DNA of 64,000 nucleotides, from assembly GCA_009746045.1 (NCBI GenBank), contig RPFO01000165.1, positions 1,103,546 through 1,167,545 of the forward strand, in the 5' to 3' direction. A program made the translations under genes and the position numbers. The notes under the pieces are model-generated. The model was not told where the DNA came from. It ran no database searches and was given only the letters and a program-made list of their open reading frames with translations. Each line of letters starts with the position of its first letter. The first letter of the stretch is position 1. Below, one piece after another: positions 18,685 to 28,627 of this stretch. The stretch comes from Mesostigma viride. Lineage: Eukaryota; Streptophyta; Mesostigmatophyceae; Mesostigmatales; Mesostigmataceae.

Positions 18685-19743
18685 ATGCCGAAGCCCGGGC
18701 GGAAGCCAGGTTCGACAGGTGCTGGGAAGCAATTACCGAAAGCTAATCCCGAGGTGCCGACAGCTACTAAACAGACGGGAAAGGGCCGACTAGGCTGGCC
18801 GACGCAGAAGAAAAGGCTCCATCAGGAGCTCTCCACTTGCTCGGGCCTGCCTGAAGTGTGCGCTGCCTTTGAGGCGGTCCTCGGGACCGACTGGGTAACT
18901 ACTGTCAGCCGGTGGTCTGCGGCCCAGCTGGAGTCCGTCGTTGGACTGCTGGTCGACCACGTGGACGGGCCTGAAATTCTGGCAGCAGCGGACCCAAACG
19001 AAGCGCTAGTGGCAGCCCTCCAAAGCGCCCGGGACTTGGCGGACTCGGACGAAGAGGAGATGCAGCCACCACGCCGGCCCACGAAAGGGGCGAAAAAGGG
19101 GACGAAAAAAGTCGGAAGCCCAGCCCCGAGCAAGGGAAAGGCCGCGGGGGATGTGAGGGAGCAGCTCTTGGAGCTGGCGGCTATTATTGGCAAGCAGGGG
19201 CAGGCGGGCAAAGAAGAGGAGGAGGAGGAGGAGTCCGAGGAAGAGGATTTCCTGACGAAATTGAAGGATGCGCTGGCCGGGGCAGATGGGGCTTCCAGGA
19301 AGCCGAAAAAGACCAAAGGGGTGACGCTGCCCACTCGAGCACAAGTGGTGAATTGGAGGGTGCAAGAGAGAGTGCTCCCCGAGGTGCTCGAGGATGCCAA
19401 CGACAATGGAGGGGGGATAAAGAGTTGGATCATGGCTACTCGCCAAGGGGGGTGGAGGAACCAGGAAAGCAGGAAGGTGGTCATGAACATCGCCCTGGCC
19501 ATGGACACACTCTTCAAGGAGTTGGGGCCGGCAGCCGGGGAGTTGGCTGGGGTAGAGTATCTCATGAGGGTGGTGGCAGCCATGCTCCTAGTGGAGAGCC
19601 AGGGGTCAGGAGGGTGGAAGGTGGCTGGCCACCTCCTTGCTCTCAAGGAAGATGCCTCCTTGGTGAGCAACCCGGCCATGAAGATGGCCCTGCAAAGCGC
19701 CACGATGATGGAGAAGCTGGGCAAGGCCCAGCAAACCAAGTAA
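18685..19743 (+). CDS. Gag-like ORF1 of the DIRS-type element
   Basis: Codes for 352 residues from ATG 18685, 71 bp after repeat A1. The N terminus is basic (PKPGRKPGSTGAGKQLPK). A middle region alternates basic stretches (RPTKGAKKGTKK) and a Glu run near 19218-19250, and the C-terminal third (from VVNWRVQERVLPEVLED on) is helical and well folded in appearance. No zinc knuckle is visible. By position and composition this is the nucleic-acid-binding capsid-like protein of the element; that function is inferred, as DIRS Gag proteins are poorly conserved. Intact. Confidence 0.7.
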   Translation: MPKPGRKPGSTGAGKQLPKANPEVPTATKQTGKGRLGWPTQKKRLHQELSTCSGLPEVCAAFEAVLGTDWVTTVSRWSAAQLESVVGLLVDHVDGPEILAAADPNEALVAALQSARDLADSDEEEMQPPRRPTKGAKKGTKKVGSPAPSKGKAAGDVREQLLELAAIIGKQGQAGKEEEEEEESEEEDFLTKLKDALAGADGASRKPKKTKGVTLPTRAQVVNWRVQERVLPEVLEDANDNGGGIKSWIMATRQGGWRNQESRKVVMNIALAMDTLFKELGPAAGELAGVEYLMRVVAAMLLVESQGSGGWKVAGHLLALKEDASLVSNPAMKMALQSATMMEKLGKAQQTK

Positions 19744-19790
19744 ACACCGAAAGGGTAAACCGCTCCCCCTTCCCACTGCCTCTTCCTACA

Positions 19791-22199
19791 ATGCCTCTAA
19801 GCACTACGTGGGGGAGAGTGAGGTCAGCACGCAGACGCCAGCGTGCAACTCGCCGCCGCCGGACCTTCACTCTACAACACAAGGTGATTACGTGGTTGAA
19901 TTGGCTATGGCACGGGGGGGCAGACCCTCCGCCTAAATCTGGAGGCGCGTGCTCCAGAGGAACGGCGGAGGCCCTGAAAAGGGTCAAGAAGCACTGCGAG
20001 TGGTACAGTCGCCGCGTAACCGGCGTTGCGACAGGCCCCGCAGAAGGAAGTGATCTAATCTATGGGAAATGTAATAAGTATGAACAACTTGTGGCGGAGC
20101 GGGTGAGTCTGCCGAAGCGCGAGGTGGCAGGAAAGGCGAAGCTGCTGGATTTGCTGGCGCTACGACCTAGTTGGCGAGAGGTGTACGCGAGCGAAGCCAA
20201 CTGCATCAAGCCGGAGGTGGCTGCCAGTGCGAGGTATTGGAATGTACCTGCCCCCAGCCGAGGGTGCACCATGGCGGAGTGGGGCAAGTTGATGGGGAGG
20301 GCAGCGGACGTGGGGATGGTGGAGTTCCGAGAGACGCGGCCAAAGTGGGTAGACGGATGTTTTGGGGTGGCCAAAGGAGTGGGGGAGTTAAGGCTCATTG
20401 TGAATAAGAAGTTGGGGAACGCACTGTGGGTGGACCCCCCTAAGACGGTGTTACCCCACCTGGGCATATACTCGGAGGTCTATATCAAGGGTCGGTGCTA
20501 CACGGCCAAGAGCGATCTGGTCTCGTATTACTATACCATCCAAGTGCCGGAGTGGTGGTGGGATTATCAAGGGCTACCTGATGTGTGGTCCACCGATGTC
20601 GGGCTGCCGGGGCGGCGGAGGAGGGTGTGGCCAGTGCTGAAAGTGCTGGCCATGGGGCACTCCCACGCTGTAGCGCTAGGGGAAGCCATCCATGAGATGG
20701 TCCTCTATGCCACGGGCGCTTTGGATCCTAGACGGCAGGTGAACCGCCTCACAAGTGTAGGGGAGCTGACCGTGCTTCGGAATGCATGGGGTAACCCAAC
20801 CGCCCTAGCCATCGAGTACAAGGAGGAGAGCACGAGGGAGATGCAAATCGACCTTGAGGACCCCCCTGCCCCTATGGTATCCATCACTATTGATGACCTG
20901 GTGGTCAGCAATGGGCGCACGTGCGAGGCGGTGAATCGCTTAATCGCGAGTGCTATTGAAGACGGGTACGCGCCTAACAACCTTGTGCCCTCCAAGGACA
21001 AGACGATCATGGCTAGCCCGGAGGGGGAGGACGAGCTAGAAGCTCTGGGTGTTGTTCACCGGCGGGATGGGGTGTTGGAGCCGACAGCTAAGCAGCTCAC
21101 CCTTGTGGTTGCGCACACTCGTGTACTCCTCGAGAGGGGACGCGCTACCGCTGAGGCGCTGGCGGCCGTCGTGGGCCGGTGGGTGTGGCTGCAGATGCTC
21201 AGCCGCACTTGCTTGTCCATATGGCAGCAGAGTTTTAAGTTCATCAACCTCAAGGGGTGGGGCCAGCGAACGCGACCTTTGTGGCAAGGTGTGCGCGATG
21301 AGCTCGAGTGTGCCATGGCGTTGGCCCCCATGCTCCGTGTGGACCGGGGGGCTGCCCTGGCTCCGGTGGTGGTGGCCTCGGATGCGTCTAGTTTTGGGCA
21401 GGGGGTTGTCTACGCTGAGATGGCCCCAGCTGAGGTGACGGAATTAGCTCGGGCCCGGGAGGTGCGGGGTTACCCAACCCTCCTCACCCCAGGTGAGGCC
21501 ATGTATGCCGGGCCTAGACCCTTGACCAAGGCCGCGGAAAAAGCCATCATCCACGGGCGATGGCGCGTAGGGATCAAGAGTCGCTGGCGCGATTCGACCA
21601 TGCACATCAACGAGAAGGAAGTGCGGGCCGCTGTGAAGGGGGTGGAGCGCTCGGCCCGGAACCTCGGAACATGGGGTAAGCGGGTGGTGAGGTTAGTGGA
21701 CTCCACTGCCGCTTTGGGCTGCTTGGCTAAAGGGCGTTCCTCTTCTTACCGGTTAAACAAGCAATGCCGCCGGTTGTGCGCTCTTACGTTGGTCACCGGC
21801 AGCCGCTCACAATGGGTCTGGACGCCAAGTGAGCTTCAGCCTGCGGATGGGCCTTCGCGGGGGCTTTCCATGGCTGCCTCGGTGGCCGGGTGGGTCCGCG
21901 ATTTGACTCGCGAGGGTGTTCATCCCAATCCCGGGCCTCGGCTTGGCGCTAGCTACTTGACCCTTCTTGAGGGCAAGGTGAAGCCGGCTACTTTGATGGT
22001 TTACCATCGGGGTCTTAGGTCCTTTTTCGCATGGTGGGCGAGCCGGCGGGGTCGGGTTGGCAGCTTGTTGCGCGGCTTGACGATAGAGGAATACTATTGC
22101 GAGTATGTCGCTTGGGCGCACTCACGGTGTTACAGCCGCCAGTTGTGTGTCAATGCGCTTATGGGCCTGAATTTGTACTTCCCCGGGAGGTGCGGGATT
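19791..22199 (+). CDS. reverse transcriptase and RNase H of the DIRS-type element, with start of recombinase
   Basis: First ATG after the gag stop is 19791, 48 bp downstream. A basic N terminus is followed by RT: PPKTVLPHLGIYSEVYIKGR, the YYYT strand, GHSHAVALGEAIHEM and the catalytic SITIDDLVVSN (Asp pair at 20892-20897). RNase H follows: VVASDASSFGQG (first Asp), HINEKEV (Glu), VRLVDSTAA (Asp) and WTPSELQPADGPSRG, the last being the DIRS-family signature. At 21915-21938 the motif GVHPNPGP separates RNase H from a recombinase N-terminal domain (LLEGKVKPATLMVYHRGLRS). The nominal frame goes on to 22415 but stops looking like recombinase near 22180, where the coding frame shifts. Confidence 0.88.
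21915..21938 (+). promoter_or_regulatory. 2A-like NPGP motif between RNase H and recombinase
   Basis: Codons read EGVHPNPGPR. The canonical 2A core is DxExNPG/P, where ribosomes skip a peptide bond before the last Pro. Here His replaces Glu and Gly the Asp, so activity is uncertain, but the motif sits exactly between two domains. Confidence 0.5.
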
Positions 22200-22866
22200 G
22201 GGCCTTGGCACGAAGTGTTTTGGCTGGCTGGCGCACGTTGGCACCCCCTCGTGCCCCCCCCCCATTCCATGGGAGGCTGCGTTTGCGCTTGCTTGTACTA
22301 TGGTGCTCCAGCGGCAGCCTCGTGCGGCTATGATGGTCATCGTTATTTTCCAACAATACCTGCGGGTATCGGAGGCGCTCAACCTGTTGGTCGGCCATGT
22401 GCGCTTGCAGCCTGATGTTCGGTTGCGGGGTTCGCAGCGGGGCGCCTTGTTGTTGATGTCAGCTAAGACGGCTAAGGGGGAGGTGCAGTCTGTGGTGATC
22501 GAGGATGTCATGACTGAGACCCTCTTGCGGGCTTGTATGCGTGGCAAGGCGGCCTGGGAGCGGGTGTTCCCTTACGATTATGCCCAGTTCAGCCGGGTTT
22601 GGCATCAGGCCACGCAAGCTTTGGGGGTCGACACGGTGTTTACCATTCACGGGCTGCGGCATGGGGGGGCTACCTATGATTTTTTGCGGCAGCGCAGCAT
22701 GGCTGATATTCAGCATCGGGGTCGCTGGCGCAGCAGCAAAACTGTCGCCCACTATGTGGGATTGCACCGGAGCTTGGCCCTCACCCTTCCTGACGCCCTG
22801 GTTCGGGCTATCGCCGCCTGCCCCCCGCGCATTTGGCGGAGCGTCTTTTCTCTGCCTTCCTCTTAA
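22180..22866 (+). pseudogene. tyrosine recombinase domain of the DIRS-type element, two apparent frameshifts
   Basis: Catalyses integration of the circular DNA copy. The frame from about 22265 to TAA 22864-22866 gives PIPWEAAFALACTMVLQR, FQQYLRVSEALNL (first Arg), TIHGLRHGGATY (HxxR) and HRGRWRSSKTVAHYVG (His/Trp and nucleophile Tyr): the full R...HxxR...H/W...Y set. Between 22180 and 22250 the protein-like reading is in a third frame (REVRDWALARSVLAGWRTLA), so one slip lies near CCCCGGGAGG at about 22184 and another in the C-run at about 22252-22263. The C-run is a plausible sequencing or replication slip; the element otherwise looks young. Confidence 0.8.
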
Positions 22867-22942
22867 GTTCCCTTCATTCTTGTCTTATGCGTCCACCGGT
22901 TTTTGTTTTGCCCCTGGCTTGGGTCGCCAGGGAGGGATGTAA

Positions 22943-23076
22943 GGGTAAGGCTAGCCTTTTTGGACATAAAGTGTTCCCATGGGTAAGGATGGCCAGTTGA
23001 GGGCCACTTCCCGATGTGCTCTACTTATTGTTTTAATAAAGAGTCTGGTTACCCTGGAGTTCCACGGTTAATAGAA
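22943..23076 (+). repeat. split direct repeat B1
   Basis: GGGTAAGGCTAGCCTTTTTG through GGTTAATAGAA, 134 bp, matching B2 with about one change (ACATAAAG versus ACATGAAG). It contains TTTTAATAAAGAG, a possible polyadenylation signal. Confidence 0.93.
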
Positions 23077-23455
23077 TCGGGGTTCTCTGAACATAGTTTC
23101 TTTATAGTGATACGGAAGGGGAGCCGCTGATGCTAGGTGAAATAGAGCTGGGTGATGTGATCGTAATAAGGTTGATTAGGCTTCTAGTGTACGAGTATTA
23201 CGGATGATATGGCCTAATTGTTGCGGCCCATACCTTGACGGTGTGCTGAGTACCTTGACGACGGATTTTTGCGTCTAGGTTCTCCTAGCAGATCTGTGAT
23301 TGCGGACGGGTTTGCAACAAGCAATATCTGAAGTAAAACTTGACGGCTAAAACTGTTTAGAGGCCGTTGCCGGATCTGGCCGTTGGTAGAGAGCCGTTGG
23401 CCTTGAAACACGATAAAAGCTTGCTCACCTAGCTCATGGCGGTCTCTTTTGTTTT
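23077..23455 (+). repeat. split direct repeat A2
   Basis: 379-bp copy of A1 joined directly to B1; the B1-A2 junction AGAA/TCGGGG would be the circle junction in the transposition intermediate. Confidence 0.93.
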
Positions 23456-23488
23456 CCCACCCGCCCTCCCTGTGTGTTGCCTGTTTGG

Positions 23489-23622
23489 GGGTAAGGCTAG
23501 CCTTTTTGGACATGAAGTGTTCCCATGGGTAAGGATGGCCAGTTGAGGGCCACTTCCCGATGTGCTCTACTTATTGTTTTAATAAAGAGTCTGGTTACCC
23601 TGGAGTTCCACGGTTAATAGAA
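23489..23622 (+). repeat. split direct repeat B2
   Basis: 134-bp copy of B1 forming the right end of the element. The next bases are ACAATG; the left flank of A1 ends CAAT. Confidence 0.93.
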
Positions 23623-24470
23623 ACAATGTTCATACAAAATATCGAACCCAGCTTAATTTCCCGATTCAATGCAATGTCACTGAGGGGTACCCAAACATGC
23701 CAGAAAACTTGGTCTTGTGGCGCTTTGTACCCTCCCTAGTTTTAACGCTCGGTGTCAGTTGCTAAATGCCGACTAGCTAGAATGGAACAAAGTCTACCCT
23801 ACGTCATCGACCGCGTCATCTTCATCTTGTATGAGCCTCGTCCACGTCCACCTCGCCTTGCACGGCCTTCTGCCTGCACACAAGATGCATAGGCAACGAT
23901 GAAACAAGGAAATCAAGACCATAGACGATCAAACTTCTAATTAGACGGTCGGATGAAAAAGACTTCTGGATGAAAATGACGGACAGTAAAACCGTGGCAG
24001 ATTTCTAAAACATGGCAGATTATGATTATAAACCAATGTCGCATTTGACATTATAAACCAATGTCGTGACCACCATTGCCGTTCCTTGCATGGGCTTCCC
24101 CGCATAGTCCAACACTATCCTTATGAGTTTAACTGTTGACACTGTCCTCAGCTTTCTTTCATGTCATCGCGCTCTTTTTGATCACGTCGGACAGATTCAC
24201 CCGCTAGACAGACTTTCCTATATTCAACCGCTAGATTCAACCAGGACTGTGGGAAACTTTGCGAACTGAAGACGTGTCAGAATCCCTGAATGCCTCTGTG
24301 GTCCTGTCGCCATCGCCCCGCACTCCCGCACCTGCCAGCCACCGCCAGTGGCTTTCCTTATGGTGCCTGTGCTCTCGCGCCGTCTTGCCTTCGTCCATCA
24401 TCCAGCTCTTATGAAACACGCGACGCGCATTCGGCCATTCGCTGTCGCCTTTGGATCGACCAAAGGACAC
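23623..24470. other. no recognisable gene
   Basis: Short frames only. ATTATAAACCAATGTCG occurs twice in tandem near 24030-24067. Confidence 0.4.
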
Positions 24471-24764
24471 GCACTTAGAACTAACTCTAGTAGACTTACG
24501 AAGCAAAGTTGAAATAGTTGCTCGTACAGCAAAACGTCCTAGGACCGTAACTCGATCTACGACGCCAAATTTTCAACGACTTCAGTTCTTTCCGTCGCCC
24601 CTGACACGTTGTCGTACAATACTACACATTTAAGCCAATAGAAGCTCACCTCCAACAATATATCTTGATGGAGGCATGCGGCTTATTTAATTTCAAGGTA
24701 CCTCTTAATTAATCTCAGCCCCCATCGCTGAGAAACCGTGAAATTCTAAAAAAATAGCAAATTG
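24471..24764. repeat. dispersed repeat shared with 7440-7690
   Basis: TTGTCGTACAATACTACA, GCATGCGGCTTATTTAATTT and AGGTACCTCTTAATTAATCT recur in the same order and spacing at 7547-7660, roughly 80% alike by eye. Non-coding; same family as the insertion at 7104-7731. Confidence 0.65.
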
Positions 24765-25090
24765 TCAACGATTATATCTGCGTACGCCGGTCTCAGCGCC
24801 CCTCAGTTGTCGATGCTCGTGTGCTGCAAGATTCTGTCAGCACGGTGGAATCTGATCACCGCCTCGTGCTCGCCCGCATCAGATTGCGGTTTCCTGGTGT
24901 GAAACCGTCGTGACAACTGGCACCTCAGCCAGATCTCAAGGTGCTCCGGATTGTACTGAAGGATGCCGACAAGATGTCAGCAGAAGAGCAGGCCGCTATG
25001 TCGCACCGGGACGACTTCCTGGCAGGCTTTGACGCCAGGTGCAGTCGCCAGCAGTTACACGCCATTCTGACGCCGGGGGGTATTTCAGGG
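24765..25090 (+). pseudogene. LINE-d fragment: end of APE-type endonuclease domain and linker
   Basis: One frame reads DYICVRR...VESDHRLVLARIRLRF and stops at TGA about 24912; the final S-D-H-R and the DYIxV strand are the C-terminal signatures of the APE endonuclease of L1-type LINEs, which nicks target DNA. The linker continues in the same register (LKVLRIVLKDADKMSAEEQA) to about 25085, where the LINE-c tail begins. The RT core is missing; an RT C-terminal piece in the same orientation lies at 27963. Confidence 0.65.
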
Positions 25091-25091
25091 A

Positions 25092-27960
25092 TCAATTAAT
25101 TAATTCATTAATAGACACGTGACTGCGTCACGGTAGCATAAGTCCTCAGTGGGAGGGGAACATGGGATGGAATGGATGGTGTAAGCTGTCTAGGTCCTAG
25201 TTACAGGGGTGTGGGCACCGCGGCCCGAATCGCTATGAATTCCATACTTGGTCACACGCGGAGCCCCCACAGACTTGGGGGTGGTCTCCTGCATCACTAC
25301 TTGCCATCCATCCTTGCGCACCATCTGCCTCCATATTACAGACAAACCAGGAGGCTGCCCGGGTGTAAGCCCGTCACGTCTAGTGTAGCACATGTCCATG
25401 CCGAGTCGATCACGAAAAGTCGATCCACGGGTGGCGGCCCTGCCGCGTGCGGCCGGGGGCACGCCAGGATAGGACATATCGCCCAGGCTGGGCGGGCTTG
25501 GTGCCAGCTAGTCTATCTGATGTATCTACCTGATCTGTGCGGGCCAGGTGCCCGGCTAGGCCCAGGCGCCTGTGCCTAAGCTAGAATGTGGGAAACATAG
25601 GGCAAATCAGCGTACAAATCCTCATTACTAATGTGCAAACCAAAGGGGATGTTAAGGGGTCCGGACGGACCTGCCCCCCCCAAAATTGAATACACATGTT
25701 TTGCACTCAATACCCATGCTGGCAATGCAAATGATGATGGGGGACCATAAATATGACCCTTGGGCATGCATCCCACTACTTGTTGAGTTCAAGGCCCATC
25801 ACAATACATGTGCAGGGAGCTAAATCTGGCAACGACACGTCCTACAAGCACGGATTGCCTAGGACAACCCCCCCACACTTGTGTACCAAACACCATATTT
25901 TGTTCAAATCCCCACCCAGACCAAAGAATGGAGCTAATTTGCAGCACCAAAATCGCACGTCTGGGCATACTTATGCAGTTTACCGAAAAATACGTCTTTT
26001 TTGTGACTAAAAAAAAAAACTCAAATCAAATACGCATGGGTTGGGCCCAGGGAGATAAAATTAACTTCCACAGGGTGGGAATATCAATGGCACCAATTTT
26101 CATCAGCTCATTCTGACCACGTATGTGAACAGTTATGTTCTTTTGTATGAAAAAAAAAATGCACGAAAATACGGTTTTATGCCAAATGGCTGCACCAATC
26201 ACAACCTTGCCCACCACCAAGTGGGGCAAACAAGGTGCCAGCAAGTTATTTATCATGCAAACTATCTTGGAATCAAAATTCAGGTCATTCTGAGCTAGAC
26301 TGATGGCATAAACTAGTGTCCTCAACTGCCACCCCTCAACCCTAGTATAGACTGGCATGAGCTCAAACATAACCCTTTTCATCACCTGCCCACCACAAAT
26401 CATCAGAATCCTAACATAGACGGCTGCCAATTGAGTTATACAAACAGCCACCAAATGCAGGATCAAGCTGAGCATGAGCCTTGAGTACTAGAGAGGTCAT
26501 TCATAGCATGCAGCACCACACTATGGTAGCATAGTTGGCAATCTTCATTGGTAATAACAGAAATGTTTAGAGGCCCAAGCAACGTTCAATAGCAACAGAA
26601 ACATGTGGGATTAGATGGGTGACTCGTACAATGATGCTAGCCACACCCCACACCTCACCATGGTTGTAAACCATGCTCAACAATAAGGTGCATAAACAGC
26701 ATGCTCATATACACGTGCTATGCTGACTTAGAGTAGAGGATGATGCCTCAATCAACCAGCAATAATAACACAATGTTCTAACCCTGCAGGTTCACATCAC
26801 CCCGTTCAAAAACCAACCAACAAAACAGAACTGTAAGCGCAAACACGAAATACAGCAAAGCCATAAGAGAAATGGCTTGCAGCCATCCTCATAAGCATGG
26901 CTAGCATCCTTGAGAGCACATTGATTGTGATGCATAGTGGCTGTGATCCACAAATCTAAAGAGAACACACACGTAAGCATAGCTTACACATATACAAAGC
27001 ATGGCCAGCAAGAGAAGTATAGCCACCTTGTTTCCTAGCACGTTGAGACGCACGGTTCATATGCTCGCCAGCTTGTTGCATGCCGCCCTCGAGGCATGCC
27101 GGGGTACGTGTTGAATATGCAATATAAGCAAGTGCTCTGCCATCCAAATCCTTCCATATATCATTACATTAACGTAGCAGCTTACCTTGATATTACCCAA
27201 ATCAATCCTAGACAGGATTTCAGAGCTAAGTTGCCACGCATAACGTAAGCGAATCGGTTGAAAGCTGCCGGAAAACTAGAGACGTGCATGCAGCAAGCGG
27301 CGAACAAAACAACGCACCCTTCCAGGAAACCGTGCCGAAAGCTTAGAATAAAGGGATTTCTAAACGCAATAGACTTCGGGGGTAACCACTGGATAATAGA
27401 CGTACAATGGCATGCTATCTTTCGACCTGACAAGGCGCGCAAGAAATGCCAGCCACCCATGGACGGGTTGACAGCGCATAAAGCAGGACCTGGCGTTTTC
27501 TTTCCGAAAATGACGAGGAAAAGTAATAAAATATAAGGTTCTTTAACATTTTCAATCTCCCCGTTAATGAACGTTGCTTTCTGCATCGCTAGGGACTAAG
27601 AACCTTTGTAATTATCGCTGTAGGCATGTATTGCTGCTTATTCGTTGCGGCAAGATTTCCGGGCCAGACCCCCTCGCAAACGCGGATGAAAAATGGCATC
27701 GATCTCGTCAATAATGCATCTTCGGCTACGCAAGATCATGATGAAACTTTGATTTGACGCATCTGCATAATTTTCTGCGGTCTTATTGCCATATTACTGC
27801 ATTTATTACCTAACGCACGTCGCCATGGCCAACTTGGCGCAAGGGTTACGCGCATCGTGCACCACAATTTCACGTGCCGGGTACCGGCGCGAATTTTTTG
27901 GCGCGAAATAATTCCGGTCCGTCCGGACCCCTTAAGGGCCTTGCGCAGCATCTTGGTGAC
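25092..27960 (-). mobile_element. LINE-c, 5'-truncated copy split by a TTAA transposon
   Basis: Minus-strand copy closely related to LINE-b: tail at 25092-25111, 3' UTR, the C-terminal RT tail (PGLSVIWRQMVRKDGWQVVM) and LNIPFGLHISNEDLYADLP up to 25655, then the DNA transposon 25656-27931, then 27936-27960 matching the codons for TKMLRKA. It carries the same TAG after SHILA as LINE-b. Confidence 0.85.
25656..27931. mobile_element. TTAA-flanked DNA transposon (piggyBac-like termini), 2,276 bp, non-autonomous
   Basis: Perfect 16-bp terminal inverted repeats GGGGTCCGGACGGACC (25656-25671 and complement at 27916-27931) are flanked by TTAA (25652-25655, 27932-27935). LINE-b shows the empty site, with a single TTAA. 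TTAA duplication is diagnostic of piggyBac-type transposition. No transposase ORF survives inside; the longest frames (for example 26026-26475 minus) have no recognised motif. A diverged relative is at 50612-52498. Confidence 0.88.
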
Positions 27961-27962
27961 TT

Positions 27963-28540
27963 CTGTACCGAGTCCTGTACCGGGACCGCGTCAAGCTGCT
28001 GGGCAGCCTGCTCCCCAGCTGCGAGGTTGATGTGGACCATCGCATCTCCCTCGCCTGGCACGCTTTACGCCAGTACCGGGCCCTGTGGCGCAAGCCCCTG
28101 GGCAAGATCGCCAAGAGAAACAGGACGTCCTCGTCCTTCCTGTTCTCACGTATGGGGCCGAGACGTGGACCCTCACCGCCGACCTGGCCCGCAAGCTGGA
28201 CGGCGCGGTCACCAACATGCTGCGTTCCATTCTCAGAGTAGGATATGCTGCTCATGTCCGCAATGAGGACCTGTACCAGGGCATGCCATATATCACCAGC
28301 ACCATTAAGCAGCGGCGCCTGCAGCTAGTAGGGCACCTAGCTCGCACCAACCAGGTAGACACCTCACGTGGCCCCCCCGCAGGACTGCGCCCAGCTCAGC
28401 CTGGCCGGCACCTCCTGACGTGGGCCCGGCGGGCCCCCTGATGTTAGACGCCGCAAGGCCCGCACCTTCAAAGAACAGCTAGTAGAGGACATGGGGGGCC
28501 TTATGGTAAAGTGTGAAACAATGTGCCTTTAGTCTTGGCA
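27963..28540 (+). pseudogene. LINE-d fragment: RT C-terminal region and 3' end
   Basis: Reads RVKLLGSLLPSCEVDVDHRI, then after a shift near 28120 LPVLTYGAETWTLTADLARK, LRVGYAAHVRNEDLYQGMPY and IKQRRLQLVGHLARTNQVDT, homologous to LINE-b but a different subfamily. Here the join that LINE-b breaks with a stop is open. It ends in a short TTAATAATAAT tail near 28549 followed by (AC)n at 28565-28579. With the endonuclease piece at 24765 it probably formed one LINE into which LINE-c inserted with loss of the RT core. Confidence 0.7.
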
Positions 28541-28627
28541 GGATGATAAATTAATAATAATCCTCACACACACACACAGCTTCCAAACAGGTTACACAAT
28601 GCTCTAACAAGGGGGGTAGGGCATGTT

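Larger units (their letters stand above)
18235..23622 (+). mobile_element. tyrosine-recombinase retrotransposon (DIRS order, PAT/Ngaro-like split direct repeats)
   Basis: Terminal organisation is A1 (18235-18613), ORFs, B1 (22943-23076), A2 (23077-23455), a 33-bp spacer, B2 (23489-23622). A copies are 379 bp each and B copies 134 bp each; I see about one substitution in each pair, so the insertion is young. This A1-ORFs-B1-A2-B2 layout is known from PAT- and Ngaro-type elements, which integrate as circles through a tyrosine recombinase and make no target duplication; none is visible here. Coding order is Gag-like, RT, RNase H, tyrosine recombinase. Green-algal relatives such as Kangaroo of Volvox are known. 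Confidence 0.93.

Noticed and set aside
18235-23622. LTR retrotransposon (terminal direct repeats)
   Set aside because: Repeats are split A1...B1-A2-B2, there is no target duplication or integrase, and a tyrosine recombinase is present.
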